Of a stretch of 43,816 bases of DNA, positions 33,689 to 42,324 are shown piece after piece. The stretch spans positions 1 to 43,816 of the forward strand of contig JAOPYV010000149.1 in the NCBI GenBank assembly GCA_025964435.1, in the 5' to 3' direction. Both the position numbers and the translations under genes were made by a program. Under the pieces are notes generated by a model. The model did no database searches. It was not told the DNA's origin and worked only from the letters and a program-made list of their open reading frames with translations. Position 1 is the first letter of the stretch. Every line of letters begins with the position of its first letter. The stretch comes from Thermoleophilia bacterium (GTDB lineage Bacteria > Actinomycetota > Thermoleophilia > Gaiellales > SKUG01).

Positions 33689-34903
33689 ATGTCCACGAGC
33701 ACGTCGACACACAGCACCGGAACATCCTCGTTCGTACGCCGTCGAATCGTGGTGGTCGGGGGCGGGATCGCTGGCGCCGAGGCAGCGCTCACGCTGGCGC
33801 TGGGACTGCGCGACGTCGACGTCCTGCTGATCGGAGCATGGCCGTCGATCCGACTGCTTCCCGACCTCGTCTACGCACCCTTCGGCGTCTCACCACGACG
33901 CATCGACATCCCGCTCACCGACCTCGAGCCGCATGGCGTCCGCAGCGTCGTGGCCGACGTCGAGCGCATCGACGTGGCGCGACGCCAGGTGATCACGCCC
34001 GCGGGCCCGATCCCCTTCGACGTGTTGGTCGCTGCACCCGGTGCGGCCGCGAGGGCCGGCACCAGCTTCGGATTCCGGACCCTGGACGACGCGATGCGCA
34101 TCCGCGCATCGCTCGTGGCGCTGGCCGAATCTGCTGGCGCGAGAGTGCCACGCACGATCACGATCCAGGCTGCAGGCGACGACGCATGGAGCGCGCCCGC
34201 GTGCGAGCTGGCGATCCTCATCGGTACCTGGGCACGGTCGTGCCGCATCGCCGACCACGTGGACACGATGCTCGTCACTGCCGACAGCGAGCCGTTCTCG
34301 TGGTTCGGCCCCGAGGCCTCCGACATCGTCGGCGCAGCGCTCCGGCGTGCGCGCGTCCAGCTGGCGACCGGCGTGCCGGAGCCCGTCTTCGACCAGCTCG
34401 CAGGCGATCTCACGATCGATGTCGGAGGGTTGGAGGCACGGCCGATTCCCGGCTTGCCCGGCCGCGACATGCGCGGTTGGTACGGCGTCGATGACCGGTG
34501 CGCGGTCGCCGACGACATCTACGTGATAGGTGACGCGACGCACTGGCCGATCCGAGCAGGCTTCGCGACGGCGTGGCAGGCACGGCGGGTGCTGCGTGCA
34601 TTGGGCGGGGATCCCGCCTCCCTCGGCTCGCAGGTCGGGGGTATCCCGACCGCGGCGATCGAGTACCAGATGGACCTCGCCGACAGCGTGCTCCAGGTCC
34701 GGATGGAGAACGCCGACGGGCTGGCGCATCCATTCCTCGGCCATGACACCGACGCGACGGTCGTACCGGGCGGTCGACCGGACAAGCTGGCTGGACTGCT
34801 CCTGCACGACCGTGTGCTGCGTTGGCGACCGGACCTCTTCGACGCGCCGCTCGCCTTCCGCGATTCGCTGCTTCGCCACGCCCGAAGCGAACAGCTGCGG
34901 TAG
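33689..34903 (+). CDS. FAD-dependent NDH-2/SQR-like oxidoreductase
   Basis: A 404-residue flavoprotein of the type II NADH dehydrogenase / sulfide:quinone reductase class. It has the FAD-binding GGGIAGAEAAL motif after RRIVVVG (about residues 19-31), a second region around VLVAAPGAAARAG, and the FAD segment IYVIGDATHWPIRAGFATAWQA. I see no clear Cys pair for sulfide chemistry. CAGGAGG lies before ATG 33689, which decides the start. It is divergent from the histidine kinase and 9 bp upstream of a NarL-type regulator gene, so it may form part of a redox-sensing unit. Confidence 0.85.
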   Translation: MSTSTSTHSTGTSSFVRRRIVVVGGGIAGAEAALTLALGLRDVDVLLIGAWPSIRLLPDLVYAPFGVSPRRIDIPLTDLEPHGVRSVVADVERIDVARRQVITPAGPIPFDVLVAAPGAAARAGTSFGFRTLDDAMRIRASLVALAESAGARVPRTITIQAAGDDAWSAPACELAILIGTWARSCRIADHVDTMLVTADSEPFSWFGPEASDIVGAALRRARVQLATGVPEPVFDQLAGDLTIDVGGLEARPIPGLPGRDMRGWYGVDDRCAVADDIYVIGDATHWPIRAGFATAWQARRVLRALGGDPASLGSQVGGIPTAAIEYQMDLADSVLQVRMENADGLAHPFLGHDTDATVVPGGRPDKLAGLLLHDRVLRWRPDLFDAPLAFRDSLLRHARSEQLR

Positions 34904-34912
34904 CCTCAGCCC

Positions 34913-35563
34913 ATGAACGATCGCACCGAACCGCTTCGCATCGTCATCGTCGACGACCACGCCGTCCTTCGCTCGGCGCTCGCGCGCCTGCTGCGCGACC
35001 AGGAAGCGATCGAGCTGGTCGGCGAGGCAGGCGACGTGCGCGGCGCGCTCGAGACCGTCGAGGTCAAGCGTCCCGACCTGGTGCTGCTCGACATCGACCT
35101 GGGCAGCGACAATGCCCTCGACATCCTGCCGCAGATGCTCTCGCACGCGCACAAGCCTCGCGTGCTCATCCTCAGCATGCACGACGATCCCGAGCACGTG
35201 CAGGCGGCCTTCGCCGCCGGTGCGCAGGGGTACCTGCTCAAGGAGGCCGGCGAGGAGGACCTGCTCGACGCGATCCGCACCCTGGCGCGGGGCGAGCGCT
35301 ACGTCCATCCGTCGCTCGGCGCCAAGCTCGCGCAGGCGGCGCTCGGGCTGCCGACCGATCCACTGACCGATCGCGAGCGCGACACCGTCCGCCTGCTCGC
35401 GCTCGGCCACACCAACCAGGAAGTCGCCGACCTGCTCTTCCTGAGCGTCCGGACCGTCGAGACGCATCGCGCACACGCCATCGCGAAGCTCCGCCTCGCG
35501 ACCCGCGCCGACCTCGTCGCCTGGGCCCTCGATGCGGGCCTCATCGGCCAGTCGAATCGGTGA
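34913..35563 (+). CDS. NarL/FixJ-family response regulator
   Basis: A 216-residue regulator with an N-terminal receiver (VIVDDHAVLR acidic pocket, phospho-Asp in VLLDIDLG, K in YLLKEAG) and a C-terminal LuxR-type HTH (about 150-210: LTDRERDTVRLLALG, NQEVADLLFLSVRTVETHR). It controls transcription when phosphorylated. It lies between the flavoprotein gene and the degenerate kinase-like gene, closely spaced, and is likely an operon with them. Confidence 0.94.
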   Translation: MNDRTEPLRIVIVDDHAVLRSALARLLRDQEAIELVGEAGDVRGALETVEVKRPDLVLLDIDLGSDNALDILPQMLSHAHKPRVLILSMHDDPEHVQAAFAAGAQGYLLKEAGEEDLLDAIRTLARGERYVHPSLGAKLAQAALGLPTDPLTDRERDTVRLLALGHTNQEVADLLFLSVRTVETHRAHAIAKLRLATRADLVAWALDAGLIGQSNR

Positions 35564-35567
35564 TCAC

Positions 35568-36161
35568 GTGACCGCGAAGCTCAACACGGCACTTGACCTG
35601 CTCGCGCACGACCTGCGCAACGACGCGGGCATCGTCGTCGCCGCGGGCCAGCTCCTGGACGTCGAGGACGTCGAGCTCGCGGCGATCGGGGCGGACGTCC
35701 TGTCCGCCGGGCGATCGTTGACGCGGTCGATCGACCTGCTCGTCGAGCTCGGGCGCTGCGAGGGCGGCAAGGTGATGGGACACGACGACGTGTCACTCCC
35801 CGACCTGCTCGTCGCGGTCAACCGTCGCGTGCGGCGGTGTGCGCCGCACATCGACGTCACCTTGACTGCAGGGGAATCGGACGGGACCCCACCGCGCGTC
35901 AACACCGTCTACGCCATCGCGGAGCGCGTGCTCGCCGAGCTCGCGATGCACGCGGCCGGCCCGCACGACCACGTCGACCTGAGCTGGCGTCGCACGAACG
36001 GGGACATCGTGCTCGACATCCACGGCGAGGCGAGGCCGGACGGCACGGCGCCCTCCGGCGCCCGCGAGGCCCGCATGCTGCTGGTCACGACACTCGCACC
36101 CTACGCCGACATCCTGCTCGTCAATGAGACCACCGTGTCACTCCGCCTCGCCGACGACTGA
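35568..36161 (+). CDS. Degenerate histidine-kinase-like protein (197 aa)
   Basis: Starts at GTG 35568, 4 bp after the regulator stop. The N-terminal helix has LLAHDLRNDAGIVVAAGQLL, which resembles a HisKA H box (HDLRN). The rest (about 70-197) is arranged like a HATPase domain but lacks readable N, G1 and G2 boxes, so ATP binding looks lost. It may be a phosphotransfer or dimerisation partner of the regulator, or a kinase remnant. Family membership is inferred from the H-box and position only. Confidence 0.65.
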   Translation: MTAKLNTALDLLAHDLRNDAGIVVAAGQLLDVEDVELAAIGADVLSAGRSLTRSIDLLVELGRCEGGKVMGHDDVSLPDLLVAVNRRVRRCAPHIDVTLTAGESDGTPPRVNTVYAIAERVLAELAMHAAGPHDHVDLSWRRTNGDIVLDIHGEARPDGTAPSGAREARMLLVTTLAPYADILLVNETTVSLRLADD

Positions 36162-36162
36162 C

Positions 36163-36657
36163 TCAGCGCCCGACGACGTCCACGACGCTGGGCGAGCCAT
36201 CCTCGTCGAGTGACAGCACCGCCGTGCCGCCGTCGCGAAGCTCGGTCTCGAGCTGCTTCGATCGCTCGGCGCTGCCGTAGAAGGTGGAGATCGGCGAGGT
36301 ATCCAGGTCGCCGTCGTCGTCACGGTCCAACCGGATCCAGGCGTCGACGTCATCGAGCTGGTCGGCATCCTCGGTGATGCGAATCACGCGCCACTGGTCG
36401 CCTGCGGCATCGGGCTTCCGGAGCAGGACGAACACCGGACCGGAACCGTCCGGTACGTGCAGGTCCTCGAAGTCGTAGCGCAGGTCGTTGTACGCGCCGC
36501 GTGCGAGGTCGATCGGATCGACCGGCTGCACCGCGACCCGCACGCGCGTCCCGTTGGCGATCCGCTCGCCCTGGAACACCATCGCGCCCACGAGCACGAC
36601 GACCTGGAGGAGGATGACGGCGATGAGGATCCGGCGACGTCGTGTTGGACCACTCAT
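36163..36657 (-). CDS. GDYXXLXY-domain membrane-anchored protein
   Basis: A 164-residue protein with one N-terminal span (ILIAVILLQVVVLVGAMVF) and the family motif as PIDLARGAYNDLRYDF, where the usual G-D-Y is G-A-Y. The rest lies outside the cytoplasm. Function of the family is unknown; it regularly pairs with DUF2157 membrane proteins, as here. Its ATG at 36657 overlaps the stop of the DUF2157 gene by 4 bp. Confidence 0.85.
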   Translation of the reverse strand: MSGPTRRRRILIAVILLQVVVLVGAMVFQGERIANGTRVRVAVQPVDPIDLARGAYNDLRYDFEDLHVPDGSGPVFVLLRKPDAAGDQWRVIRITEDADQLDDVDAWIRLDRDDDGDLDTSPISTFYGSAERSKQLETELRDGGTAVLSLDEDGSPSVVDVVGR

Positions 36658-37859
36658 GCGCCGTGCTCCTTCCAGATCCGCCGTGAGCGACCGACCAGCC
36701 ACGCGCTGCCGAGCAGGAGCAGGCCCGCCCCGACGAAGCCGAGGCCGCCGTACTGGAGCTCGATCATGACATCGATGTAGCGCGCCGCGATGAGCGCGAG
36801 GATCCACGTGACACCCCAGGCGTACTCGCTCCGGCGATCCTCGATGAGGCCGAGCGCGCAGAGCCCGAGGCCGCCCAGCACGAGCAGCAGGTTGGCGAGC
36901 ACCCCCGCGATCGTCGGGGACTGGACGAGCACGCCGACGGCGATCAGCACGGCCGCGATGGCGAGCACCGCGCCGGTCACGCGTCGGGAGCGCATGTCAC
37001 CGAGGAGGACGACGAGGACGCTGGCGACGAGCGCCGCCACGAGGACCACCACCAGGAGGCCGGTCGCGCCGGCGAAGTTCGTGTCGTCGGCGTCGAAGCG
37101 CCAGGCATAGGAGATGGGAAGCAGCACGCCGAGCAGCCCCACGAGCGCGACGGACCTGAACGGACCACCGATGACATCGAGGCTGCGCGCCAGTCCGAGC
37201 TCCTGCGGCGAGCTTGGCTCGCGCCGCGCACGGTGCGCGGCTCCGTCGAGCACCCAGCCGGCGCCGAGCGCCGTGATCGCGAGGAGCAACGCCGCACCGC
37301 AGAGCACGACGGCAGCCTCCTCGTCGCTCGTGTCACCGATCGCCAGGACGAACTCATGCATCGCCCATGCCAGCCACGCGGCAGCTGCGATCCAGCCCAC
37401 GAGCCGACGCTCGGCAAGGACGGCCACCGCCGTCGCGGCAATCGCCACGTAGAGGAATCCGAGCGGGTCGTGCGACTGGACGTTGAAGACCTGGCCCAGC
37501 AGGAAGACGCCGCCGGCGAAGACGAGCGTGCCGACGGTGTAGCCGGCGGTGCCCATCCACCGCGGCGCGCCGCGCTGGTCGGCGACCAGCGCCAGCCCAT
37601 AGGCGACCAGCATGGTGACCACGATCGTCACGAGCTTGGTGACGTCGCCGATCGAATCCCAGTTCGCCGCGACCGTCAGCAGCACGCCGAGACCGACGAG
37701 CAACCCGCCGATCGAACCGAGCATGCCCGAGACGCGCGCGCCAACGGCAGGAGCTCCGGCGCGTTCGAATGCCACGATCCGCGACGCCTGCTCCGGCGTG
37801 ACGATGCCCGCCTGCTCCCAGGCGGCTGCGCGTACCTCGATGTCAGCATCCGACGACAC
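36654..37859 (-). CDS. DUF2157 family multi-span membrane protein
   Basis: A 401-residue protein: a cytosolic N-terminal helix (AAWEQAGIVTPEQASRIVAFE) followed by about 12 hydrophobic spans. The N-terminal domain plus multi-span plan is that of DUF2157, and the overlap with the GDYXXLXY gene supports this. Role unknown. Start is GTG at 37859. Confidence 0.85.
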   Translation of the reverse strand: MSSDADIEVRAAAWEQAGIVTPEQASRIVAFERAGAPAVGARVSGMLGSIGGLLVGLGVLLTVAANWDSIGDVTKLVTIVVTMLVAYGLALVADQRGAPRWMGTAGYTVGTLVFAGGVFLLGQVFNVQSHDPLGFLYVAIAATAVAVLAERRLVGWIAAAAWLAWAMHEFVLAIGDTSDEEAAVVLCGAALLLAITALGAGWVLDGAAHRARREPSSPQELGLARSLDVIGGPFRSVALVGLLGVLLPISYAWRFDADDTNFAGATGLLVVVLVAALVASVLVVLLGDMRSRRVTGAVLAIAAVLIAVGVLVQSPTIAGVLANLLLVLGGLGLCALGLIEDRRSEYAWGVTWILALIAARYIDVMIELQYGGLGFVGAGLLLLGSAWLVGRSRRIWKEHGA

Positions 37860-37948
37860 GCTCCGCTCCTACCCGCGGCTCCGCCATCCAACGCGCTGCG
37901 TCGTCGTACCTTCCTACATGCTGGAGCGTCGCACTGTAGCCTGTATGG

Positions 37949-38743
37949 ATGGATTCTTCCCGTACCTCCGAGATGCCGCACGTCGACCTCAACGAGCGCT
38001 ACTGGGACGACTACGCCCACAGCTACCACCTGGGCCACTCGAACCAGCTGCCCACCGACGTGCCGACCTGGTCGGTCTGGGGCACGCCCGAAGCCGAGGT
38101 CGGCGCACTCGGTGACTTCGTCGGTCGCGACGTGGTCGAGCTCGGCTGCGGTGGCGCACAGTTCTCCATCGCCCTGGCCCGCGCCGGTGCACGCTGCACC
38201 GCGATCGACATCTCCTCCGAGCAGATCGCGCTCGGACAGCGGCTGCTCGACGAGGCCGAGGCCGCCGACGGCGCCCGCCCCGACGTGACACTCGTGGTCG
38301 GCGACGTGGAGACCAGCTCCCTCCCCGATGCATCGTTCGACATCGCCTTCAGCGACTACGGCGCCTCGATGTTCGCGGATCCGCTCCGCTGGGTCCCGGA
38401 GGCCGTGCGCATGTTGCGCCCCGGCGGGCGCCTCGTCTTCAGCTCCACCACCCCGCTGCTCGAGACGTGCCTGCCCAAGGGCGAAGGCGTCGTCTCGGAC
38501 CGGATGGTGCGCGACTACCACGGCATGCATCGCCTCGACGACTCGCGCGCCGTGTACTTCAACCTTCCCTACGGCGCGTGGATCCGACTGTTCCGCTCGT
38601 GCGGCCTGGACATCGTCGACATGATCGAGACACGGCCTGCGGACTCGATCGTCGAGACTGACTATCGAACCCCGAACCAGGTTGCGTGGGCGAAGCGCTG
38701 GCCGGCCGAGATGATCTGGATCCTCGAAAAGCCTGCTGGCTGA
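37949..38743 (+). CDS. SAM-dependent methyltransferase
   Basis: A 264-residue class I methyltransferase. Motif I is VVELGCGGAQFSIALA, the acidic motif II is AIDISSEQI, the post-I segment is GDVETSSLPDASFDIAFS and motif III is RMLRPGGRLVFS. Substrate not identifiable. An N-terminal stretch (RYWDDYAHSYHLGH) is common in ubiE-like methyltransferases. It stands alone between divergent DUF2157 and the small CEC gene. Confidence 0.9.
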   Translation: MDSSRTSEMPHVDLNERYWDDYAHSYHLGHSNQLPTDVPTWSVWGTPEAEVGALGDFVGRDVVELGCGGAQFSIALARAGARCTAIDISSEQIALGQRLLDEAEAADGARPDVTLVVGDVETSSLPDASFDIAFSDYGASMFADPLRWVPEAVRMLRPGGRLVFSSTTPLLETCLPKGEGVVSDRMVRDYHGMHRLDDSRAVYFNLPYGAWIRLFRSCGLDIVDMIETRPADSIVETDYRTPNQVAWAKRWPAEMIWILEKPAG

Positions 38744-38824
38744 TCAAGCAGTTCGCCACTCGTGGCTTTTTGCGAGCGCGACCGTATCCCCATCCGCTAG
38801 ATTAGCGAGCGGAAGGCGCAGCTC

Positions 38825-38849
38825 GGGACCACGACTTTTCGTGGTTCCC
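38825..38849 (+). promoter_or_regulatory. Hairpin upstream of the CEC small-protein gene
   Basis: CCACGA (38829-38834) and TCGTGG (38839-38844) form a stem with a CTTT loop, extended by GGGA/TCCC around one bulged T. It lies 28 bases before the start at 38877. It could be the end of the methyltransferase transcript or a 5' leader element. Confidence 0.4.
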
Positions 38850-38876
38850 CGACGATGCCCAAGGAGGAGGCGGATC

Positions 38877-39167
38877 ATGGATGACCTACAGCGTGCACGA
38901 ATCGTCGCCAGCAAGGCACGCTTCCGCGCCATGAACGAGCGCATCCGCTCGCAGGTGGACGGGTTCGACGGGGCCGTCGACACGTACTCGCTCATGTGCG
39001 AGTGCGCACTGGTGAACTGCCAGGACATGCTCGAGCTCTCCCGCGGCGACTACGACCGCGTCCGATCCGTCATATCCTGGTTCGTCGTGCTGCCCGACCA
39101 CATGATCCCTCCGGCTGAGAAAGTCGTCGAGCAGAACGAACGTTTCTGGATCATCGAAGGCGCCTGA
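38877..39167 (+). CDS. Small CEC-x5-C protein (96 aa)
   Basis: A soluble protein of a small family I recognise from Thermoleophilia and other Actinobacteria. Helical N-terminus (ASKARFRAMNERIRSQ), then the Cys motif CECALVNC (C-x-C-x5-C, possible metal site), then SRGDYDRVRS, a segment with FVVLPDH, and an end with VVEQNERFWIIEGA. Function unknown. ATG at 38877 is chosen for the strong AAGGAGGAGG just upstream; frame upstream is not used. Confidence 0.8.
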   Translation: MDDLQRARIVASKARFRAMNERIRSQVDGFDGAVDTYSLMCECALVNCQDMLELSRGDYDRVRSVISWFVVLPDHMIPPAEKVVEQNERFWIIEGA

Positions 39168-39192
39168 CAGCCCGGCGTCGGCACCAAGCAAT

Positions 39193-39630
39193 ATGATGCG
39201 GCAAGTGGACGGAATCGAAGACCGATTGCGGCGTCTCCTTGTCGCCCTCGAACGCCTGGACAGTACGTGGCGTCGAGAGCACGCGCTGACGGCGAACGAG
39301 AAGCTCGTCGTCGCATTCCTGGCCGCCGATGGCGCGCTTGCCCCGACTGAGCTGAGCGAGCTCGTCGGCATCACCACCGCCGGCATCAGCACGCTGCTGG
39401 ATCGCCTCGAAGCGGACGGCTACGTAATCCGCCGTCGGAACCCGACCGACGGCCGTCGCGTGCTCGTGACGCTCACGAAGAAGGCGCTGCGCGCACGCAT
39501 GGGCTTCGAATCCGTCACTGCCGAGATTGCCCGCGCCGCGCAGGCCGACGAGGAGGCCGCCATCGCGGCATTCCTCGAGCGCGCCGAGCGAATCGCGCTG
39601 CGCCGAGCCGGCGTGGATCCCGGCGAGTAG
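39193..39630 (+). CDS. MarR family transcriptional regulator
   Basis: A 145-residue winged-helix regulator: the HTH (about 50-75, LAPTELSELVGITTAGISTL), then LLDRLEADGYVIRRRNPTDGRRVLVTLT, the DxRR wing motif of MarR. Dimerising helices surround it. Such proteins repress nearby genes and release DNA on ligand binding. The secreted protein downstream or the CEC gene upstream could be targets. Start at ATG 39193 or 39196. Confidence 0.92.
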   Translation: MMRQVDGIEDRLRRLLVALERLDSTWRREHALTANEKLVVAFLAADGALAPTELSELVGITTAGISTLLDRLEADGYVIRRRNPTDGRRVLVTLTKKALRARMGFESVTAEIARAAQADEEAAIAAFLERAERIALRRAGVDPGE

Positions 39631-39737
39631 CACCATCGTGCGGGCTCCTGCAGCCCATGTGCGCGACATCGCAGTACCTCCTGCGAACCACCGCACCGCC
39701 GGCTGACGCCATCGTTCGGAGTGCGTAGCGTCGCGGC

Positions 39738-41093
39738 ATGACTTTTGCCCGAGCTGCCTCAGCCCCCGCCCTGTCCGCCCGATCCCGCGCACTCCTGCTC
39801 CTCACGTCGCTCCTGGTGGCGTTCGGGATCCTGACGTCGATGCCAACCTCGGCGCGCGCCGCTGCCGCGACGCTGCACGGGGCGCCAACCTTCACGCCCG
39901 CCGCCAGCTACCCGCGTTCGGTGCCGACCGACCTGCAGGTCCACGTCGATACCGATGAAGGCGCGACCTTCAAGATCGCAGCCTCGGGTGCACTCCTCGC
40001 CACGCAGGTCGCCGGCTGCTCGACCGGAACGGTGAGCTGCAACGTCGCATCGGGCGGCAAGATCACCATCGCCGACGACGGGGACACGGCCACGAACGGT
40101 CCCGTCCAGGTCACGATCAGGCTGCTGGTGACGCCCGCCTCGACCGTTCCGATCGTGTCGGAGGAAGGGTCACCGATGGGCACGATGCCCCGCGAGCTGG
40201 AGATCACGCTCACACCGCTGGCGCCCACGGCAGGCAGCACCCACACCGCCACGGCGATCGTCCTCGTGGCGTCCAACCCCGCCTTCCAGGCAGAGCTGAG
40301 CATCGCGACGCTCGCGCCGATCGACGGCGGCACCGTACAGCGCGGCGGGACCGTCCCGTATCGGGCGCGGATCACGCGCAGCGGCAACATGGGCCAGCAG
40401 GTCGATGCCACGATCTCCCTCGTCCCCGGAACCGCGATCTCGGGTACGGCACCGGCAGGTACCAGCCGCGTGGTCTTCATGCCGAACGTCACGACCGTCA
40501 CCGTGGAGCTCCCGGTCGTGGTCAGCTCCACCGCGACGACAGGCCTGCACGGCTGGCGCCTGCGCGCCGCCTGGGGCGCCGACATGGAGGTCGGTGCGCT
40601 GCGGACCTTCACCGTCCCCGCCCCCCCGGCACCTCCCGTCACCCCGGCGAAGCCCAAGCCCCCGGTGAAGGCGGCAGTCGCACCACGACCCGTGGCCCTC
40701 GTCACACCGCTTCCGGCTCGACCGGACACGCGAGCCCCGTCCATCACGATGCAGCTCGTCATCAAGGGCGCCGTGCTCGTGCGTCGACTGAATGCCACGC
40801 TGTTCATCCTGGGCGAGCGCTGCCCCACGAACGAGAAGGCGTGCGTGCTGCGCACGTCGCTGACATGGAAGACGCGACCCGGCGGACCGACCGTCCGCAT
40901 CGGAGCGGCAACGCTGTACCTGAAGGCGGGAGCCGTCGGCACCACGCAGGTGAAGCTGACCCCGCTCGGGCGGAAGCTGCTGGCCAAGCGCGGCGCCCTG
41001 CGCACGGTGCTGACGGTCCAGCTGACGGACAAGGCCGGCAACACGAGCTCCCTGCGCCGCGCAGTCGTGCTCAAGTACCGTCCGCGTCGCTGA
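39738..41093 (+). CDS. Secreted protein with C-terminal KLTPLGRKLL-type domain
   Basis: A 451-residue secreted protein. Signal peptide: ARSRALLLLTSLLVAFGILT, ending in SARAA. The middle is beta-rich, then a Pro-rich linker (PAPPAPPVTPAKPKPPVK). The last 120 residues have a domain ending VKLTPLGRKLLAKRG and LTDKAGNTSSLRR, which I know from many Solirubrobacterales secreted proteins. Likely a surface protein of unknown function. Its end overlaps the convergent stress-protein gene by 23 bp. Confidence 0.82.
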   Translation: MTFARAASAPALSARSRALLLLTSLLVAFGILTSMPTSARAAAATLHGAPTFTPAASYPRSVPTDLQVHVDTDEGATFKIAASGALLATQVAGCSTGTVSCNVASGGKITIADDGDTATNGPVQVTIRLLVTPASTVPIVSEEGSPMGTMPRELEITLTPLAPTAGSTHTATAIVLVASNPAFQAELSIATLAPIDGGTVQRGGTVPYRARITRSGNMGQQVDATISLVPGTAISGTAPAGTSRVVFMPNVTTVTVELPVVVSSTATTGLHGWRLRAAWGADMEVGALRTFTVPAPPAPPVTPAKPKPPVKAAVAPRPVALVTPLPARPDTRAPSITMQLVIKGAVLVRRLNATLFILGERCPTNEKACVLRTSLTWKTRPGGPTVRIGAATLYLKAGAVGTTQVKLTPLGRKLLAKRGALRTVLTVQLTDKAGNTSSLRRAVVLKYRPRR

Positions 41094-42015
41094 CCGGGTC
41101 CGGGTGTGCGATCAGTACCGGAACAGGTGATTCGGCCACGACGGCATGCGCGACGCCCCCGAGCAGCGCCGCGGCGACACGGCCCCGCGAGCGAGCGCCG
41201 ATGCACAGCACGCGGGCGGAGCGCTCCGAAGCGATGCGAATGATAGCCCTCCACGCTCCGTCGGGCGCCTCGCTCGCGATCGCTTCGGCGTCGAGTCCCG
41301 CTGCCTGGGCTCGCGCCACGCCCTCGTCCGCACGCTCCTGCGTGAGCTGCTGCAGTTCGGTGTCGAAGTCGGCGTGGAACGTCGCCGGACCCATCGGTGG
41401 TGCGACGACCCACACCGGGATCGGTTCCCACACCGACACGATGCGGGTCGGCGCGCCGGGCAGCAGCCGCGCGACGATGTCCACCATGCGACGAGCCCCC
41501 TCCGACCCGTCGTAGGCGATCACGACCGGACCGCCGGGCTGCAATGGCGACGTACCGTCGTCGCGCGGATGCACGACGAGCACCGGGAACGGGCACCGGG
41601 CCACGAGCCCGTGGGCGACGCTGCCGAGCCGCACGCTGCCCCGGCTGCCATGCGCGTGCTTGCCGACGACCACCACGTCCGGCTCGAACTCGGCGGCGGC
41701 CGTGAGCATCGTGCGCCACACGCTCCCCCCTGTCGTGAGCAGCTCCCCGAGCGCATCGTCCAGGCCGGCTGTGCGAGCCGCTTCGACGGCTGCGTCCAGC
41801 TGGCGCTGGGCCGCGTCGAGCACGGCCACGTCGTAGAGATCCCGGTCCAGCATCCAGACGCGGGAGCCGACGCCCCAGTCGGCGAAGCTCTTCGACACGT
41901 GCAGCACCGCGGCACGCGATCCGGGAAACAGCGCTGCGGCCGTGGCGATCGCCGTATCCGACGTCGAGTTCCCGTCATGGCCGATCAACAGCCGAATGCG
42001 TTCGTGGTCCAACAT
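41071..42015 (-). CDS. Tandem universal stress protein (UspA x2)
   Basis: A 314-residue protein with two Usp domains. Domain 1 (about 8-150) has VVVVGKHAHGSRGSVRLGSV, with the ATP-binding G-x2-G-x-x-x-x-L-G-S pattern; domain 2 (about 163-308) has IGARSRGRVAAALLGGV. These proteins bind ATP and are induced in growth arrest and stress. The start ATG at 42015 has GGGAGGACGG just upstream; in-frame sequence upstream to 42249 is not used. Confidence 0.9.
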   Translation of the reverse strand: MLDHERIRLLIGHDGNSTSDTAIATAAALFPGSRAAVLHVSKSFADWGVGSRVWMLDRDLYDVAVLDAAQRQLDAAVEAARTAGLDDALGELLTTGGSVWRTMLTAAAEFEPDVVVVGKHAHGSRGSVRLGSVAHGLVARCPFPVLVVHPRDDGTSPLQPGGPVVIAYDGSEGARRMVDIVARLLPGAPTRIVSVWEPIPVWVVAPPMGPATFHADFDTELQQLTQERADEGVARAQAAGLDAEAIASEAPDGAWRAIIRIASERSARVLCIGARSRGRVAAALLGGVAHAVVAESPVPVLIAHPDPVSDADGT

Positions 42016-42160
42016 GACCCCGTCCTCCCAGATCGACGCCTGGTTGGACGGTACCGCGAGCCTCACCTCGAAAACGAGGTCACGGTGAGGATCACATGCG
42101 AGCGTCGTACGTCGGCAGTCGCTCCTCGCCCCCGTGCGTCGCCCGGTCCCGGAAGACACG

Positions 42161-42183
42161 AAATCCCCGCCGAAGCGAGGATT
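42161..42183 (-). terminator. tRNA-Gly terminator with UUCG loop
   Basis: Read on the minus strand, AATCC and CGC pair with GCG and GGATT, with one internal mismatch and a TTCG tetraloop, ending in TTT. It starts 7 bp after the tRNA-Gly 3' end, the expected position. Confidence 0.6.
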
Positions 42184-42190
42184 CCGAAGG

Positions 42191-42264
42191 AGCGGCTGAT
42201 GGGACTCGAACCCACGACCTTCTGCATGGCAAGCAGACGCTCTAGCCAACTGAGCTACAGCCGC
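42191..42264 (-). tRNA. tRNA-Gly (GCC)
   Basis: A 74-nt tRNA on the minus strand: acceptor GCGGCTG pairs with CAGCCGC and the discriminator is T. The anticodon stem TCTGC/GCAGA encloses TTGCCAT, anticodon GCC. T arm is GTGGG-TTCGAGT-CCCAT. No encoded CCA. Confidence 0.94.
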
Positions 42265-42324
42265 ATCGACGTACGAGGATATCAGATGCCAGGGCGCGGC
42301 GCGACTACGCCTTCGGTGCTCGAA

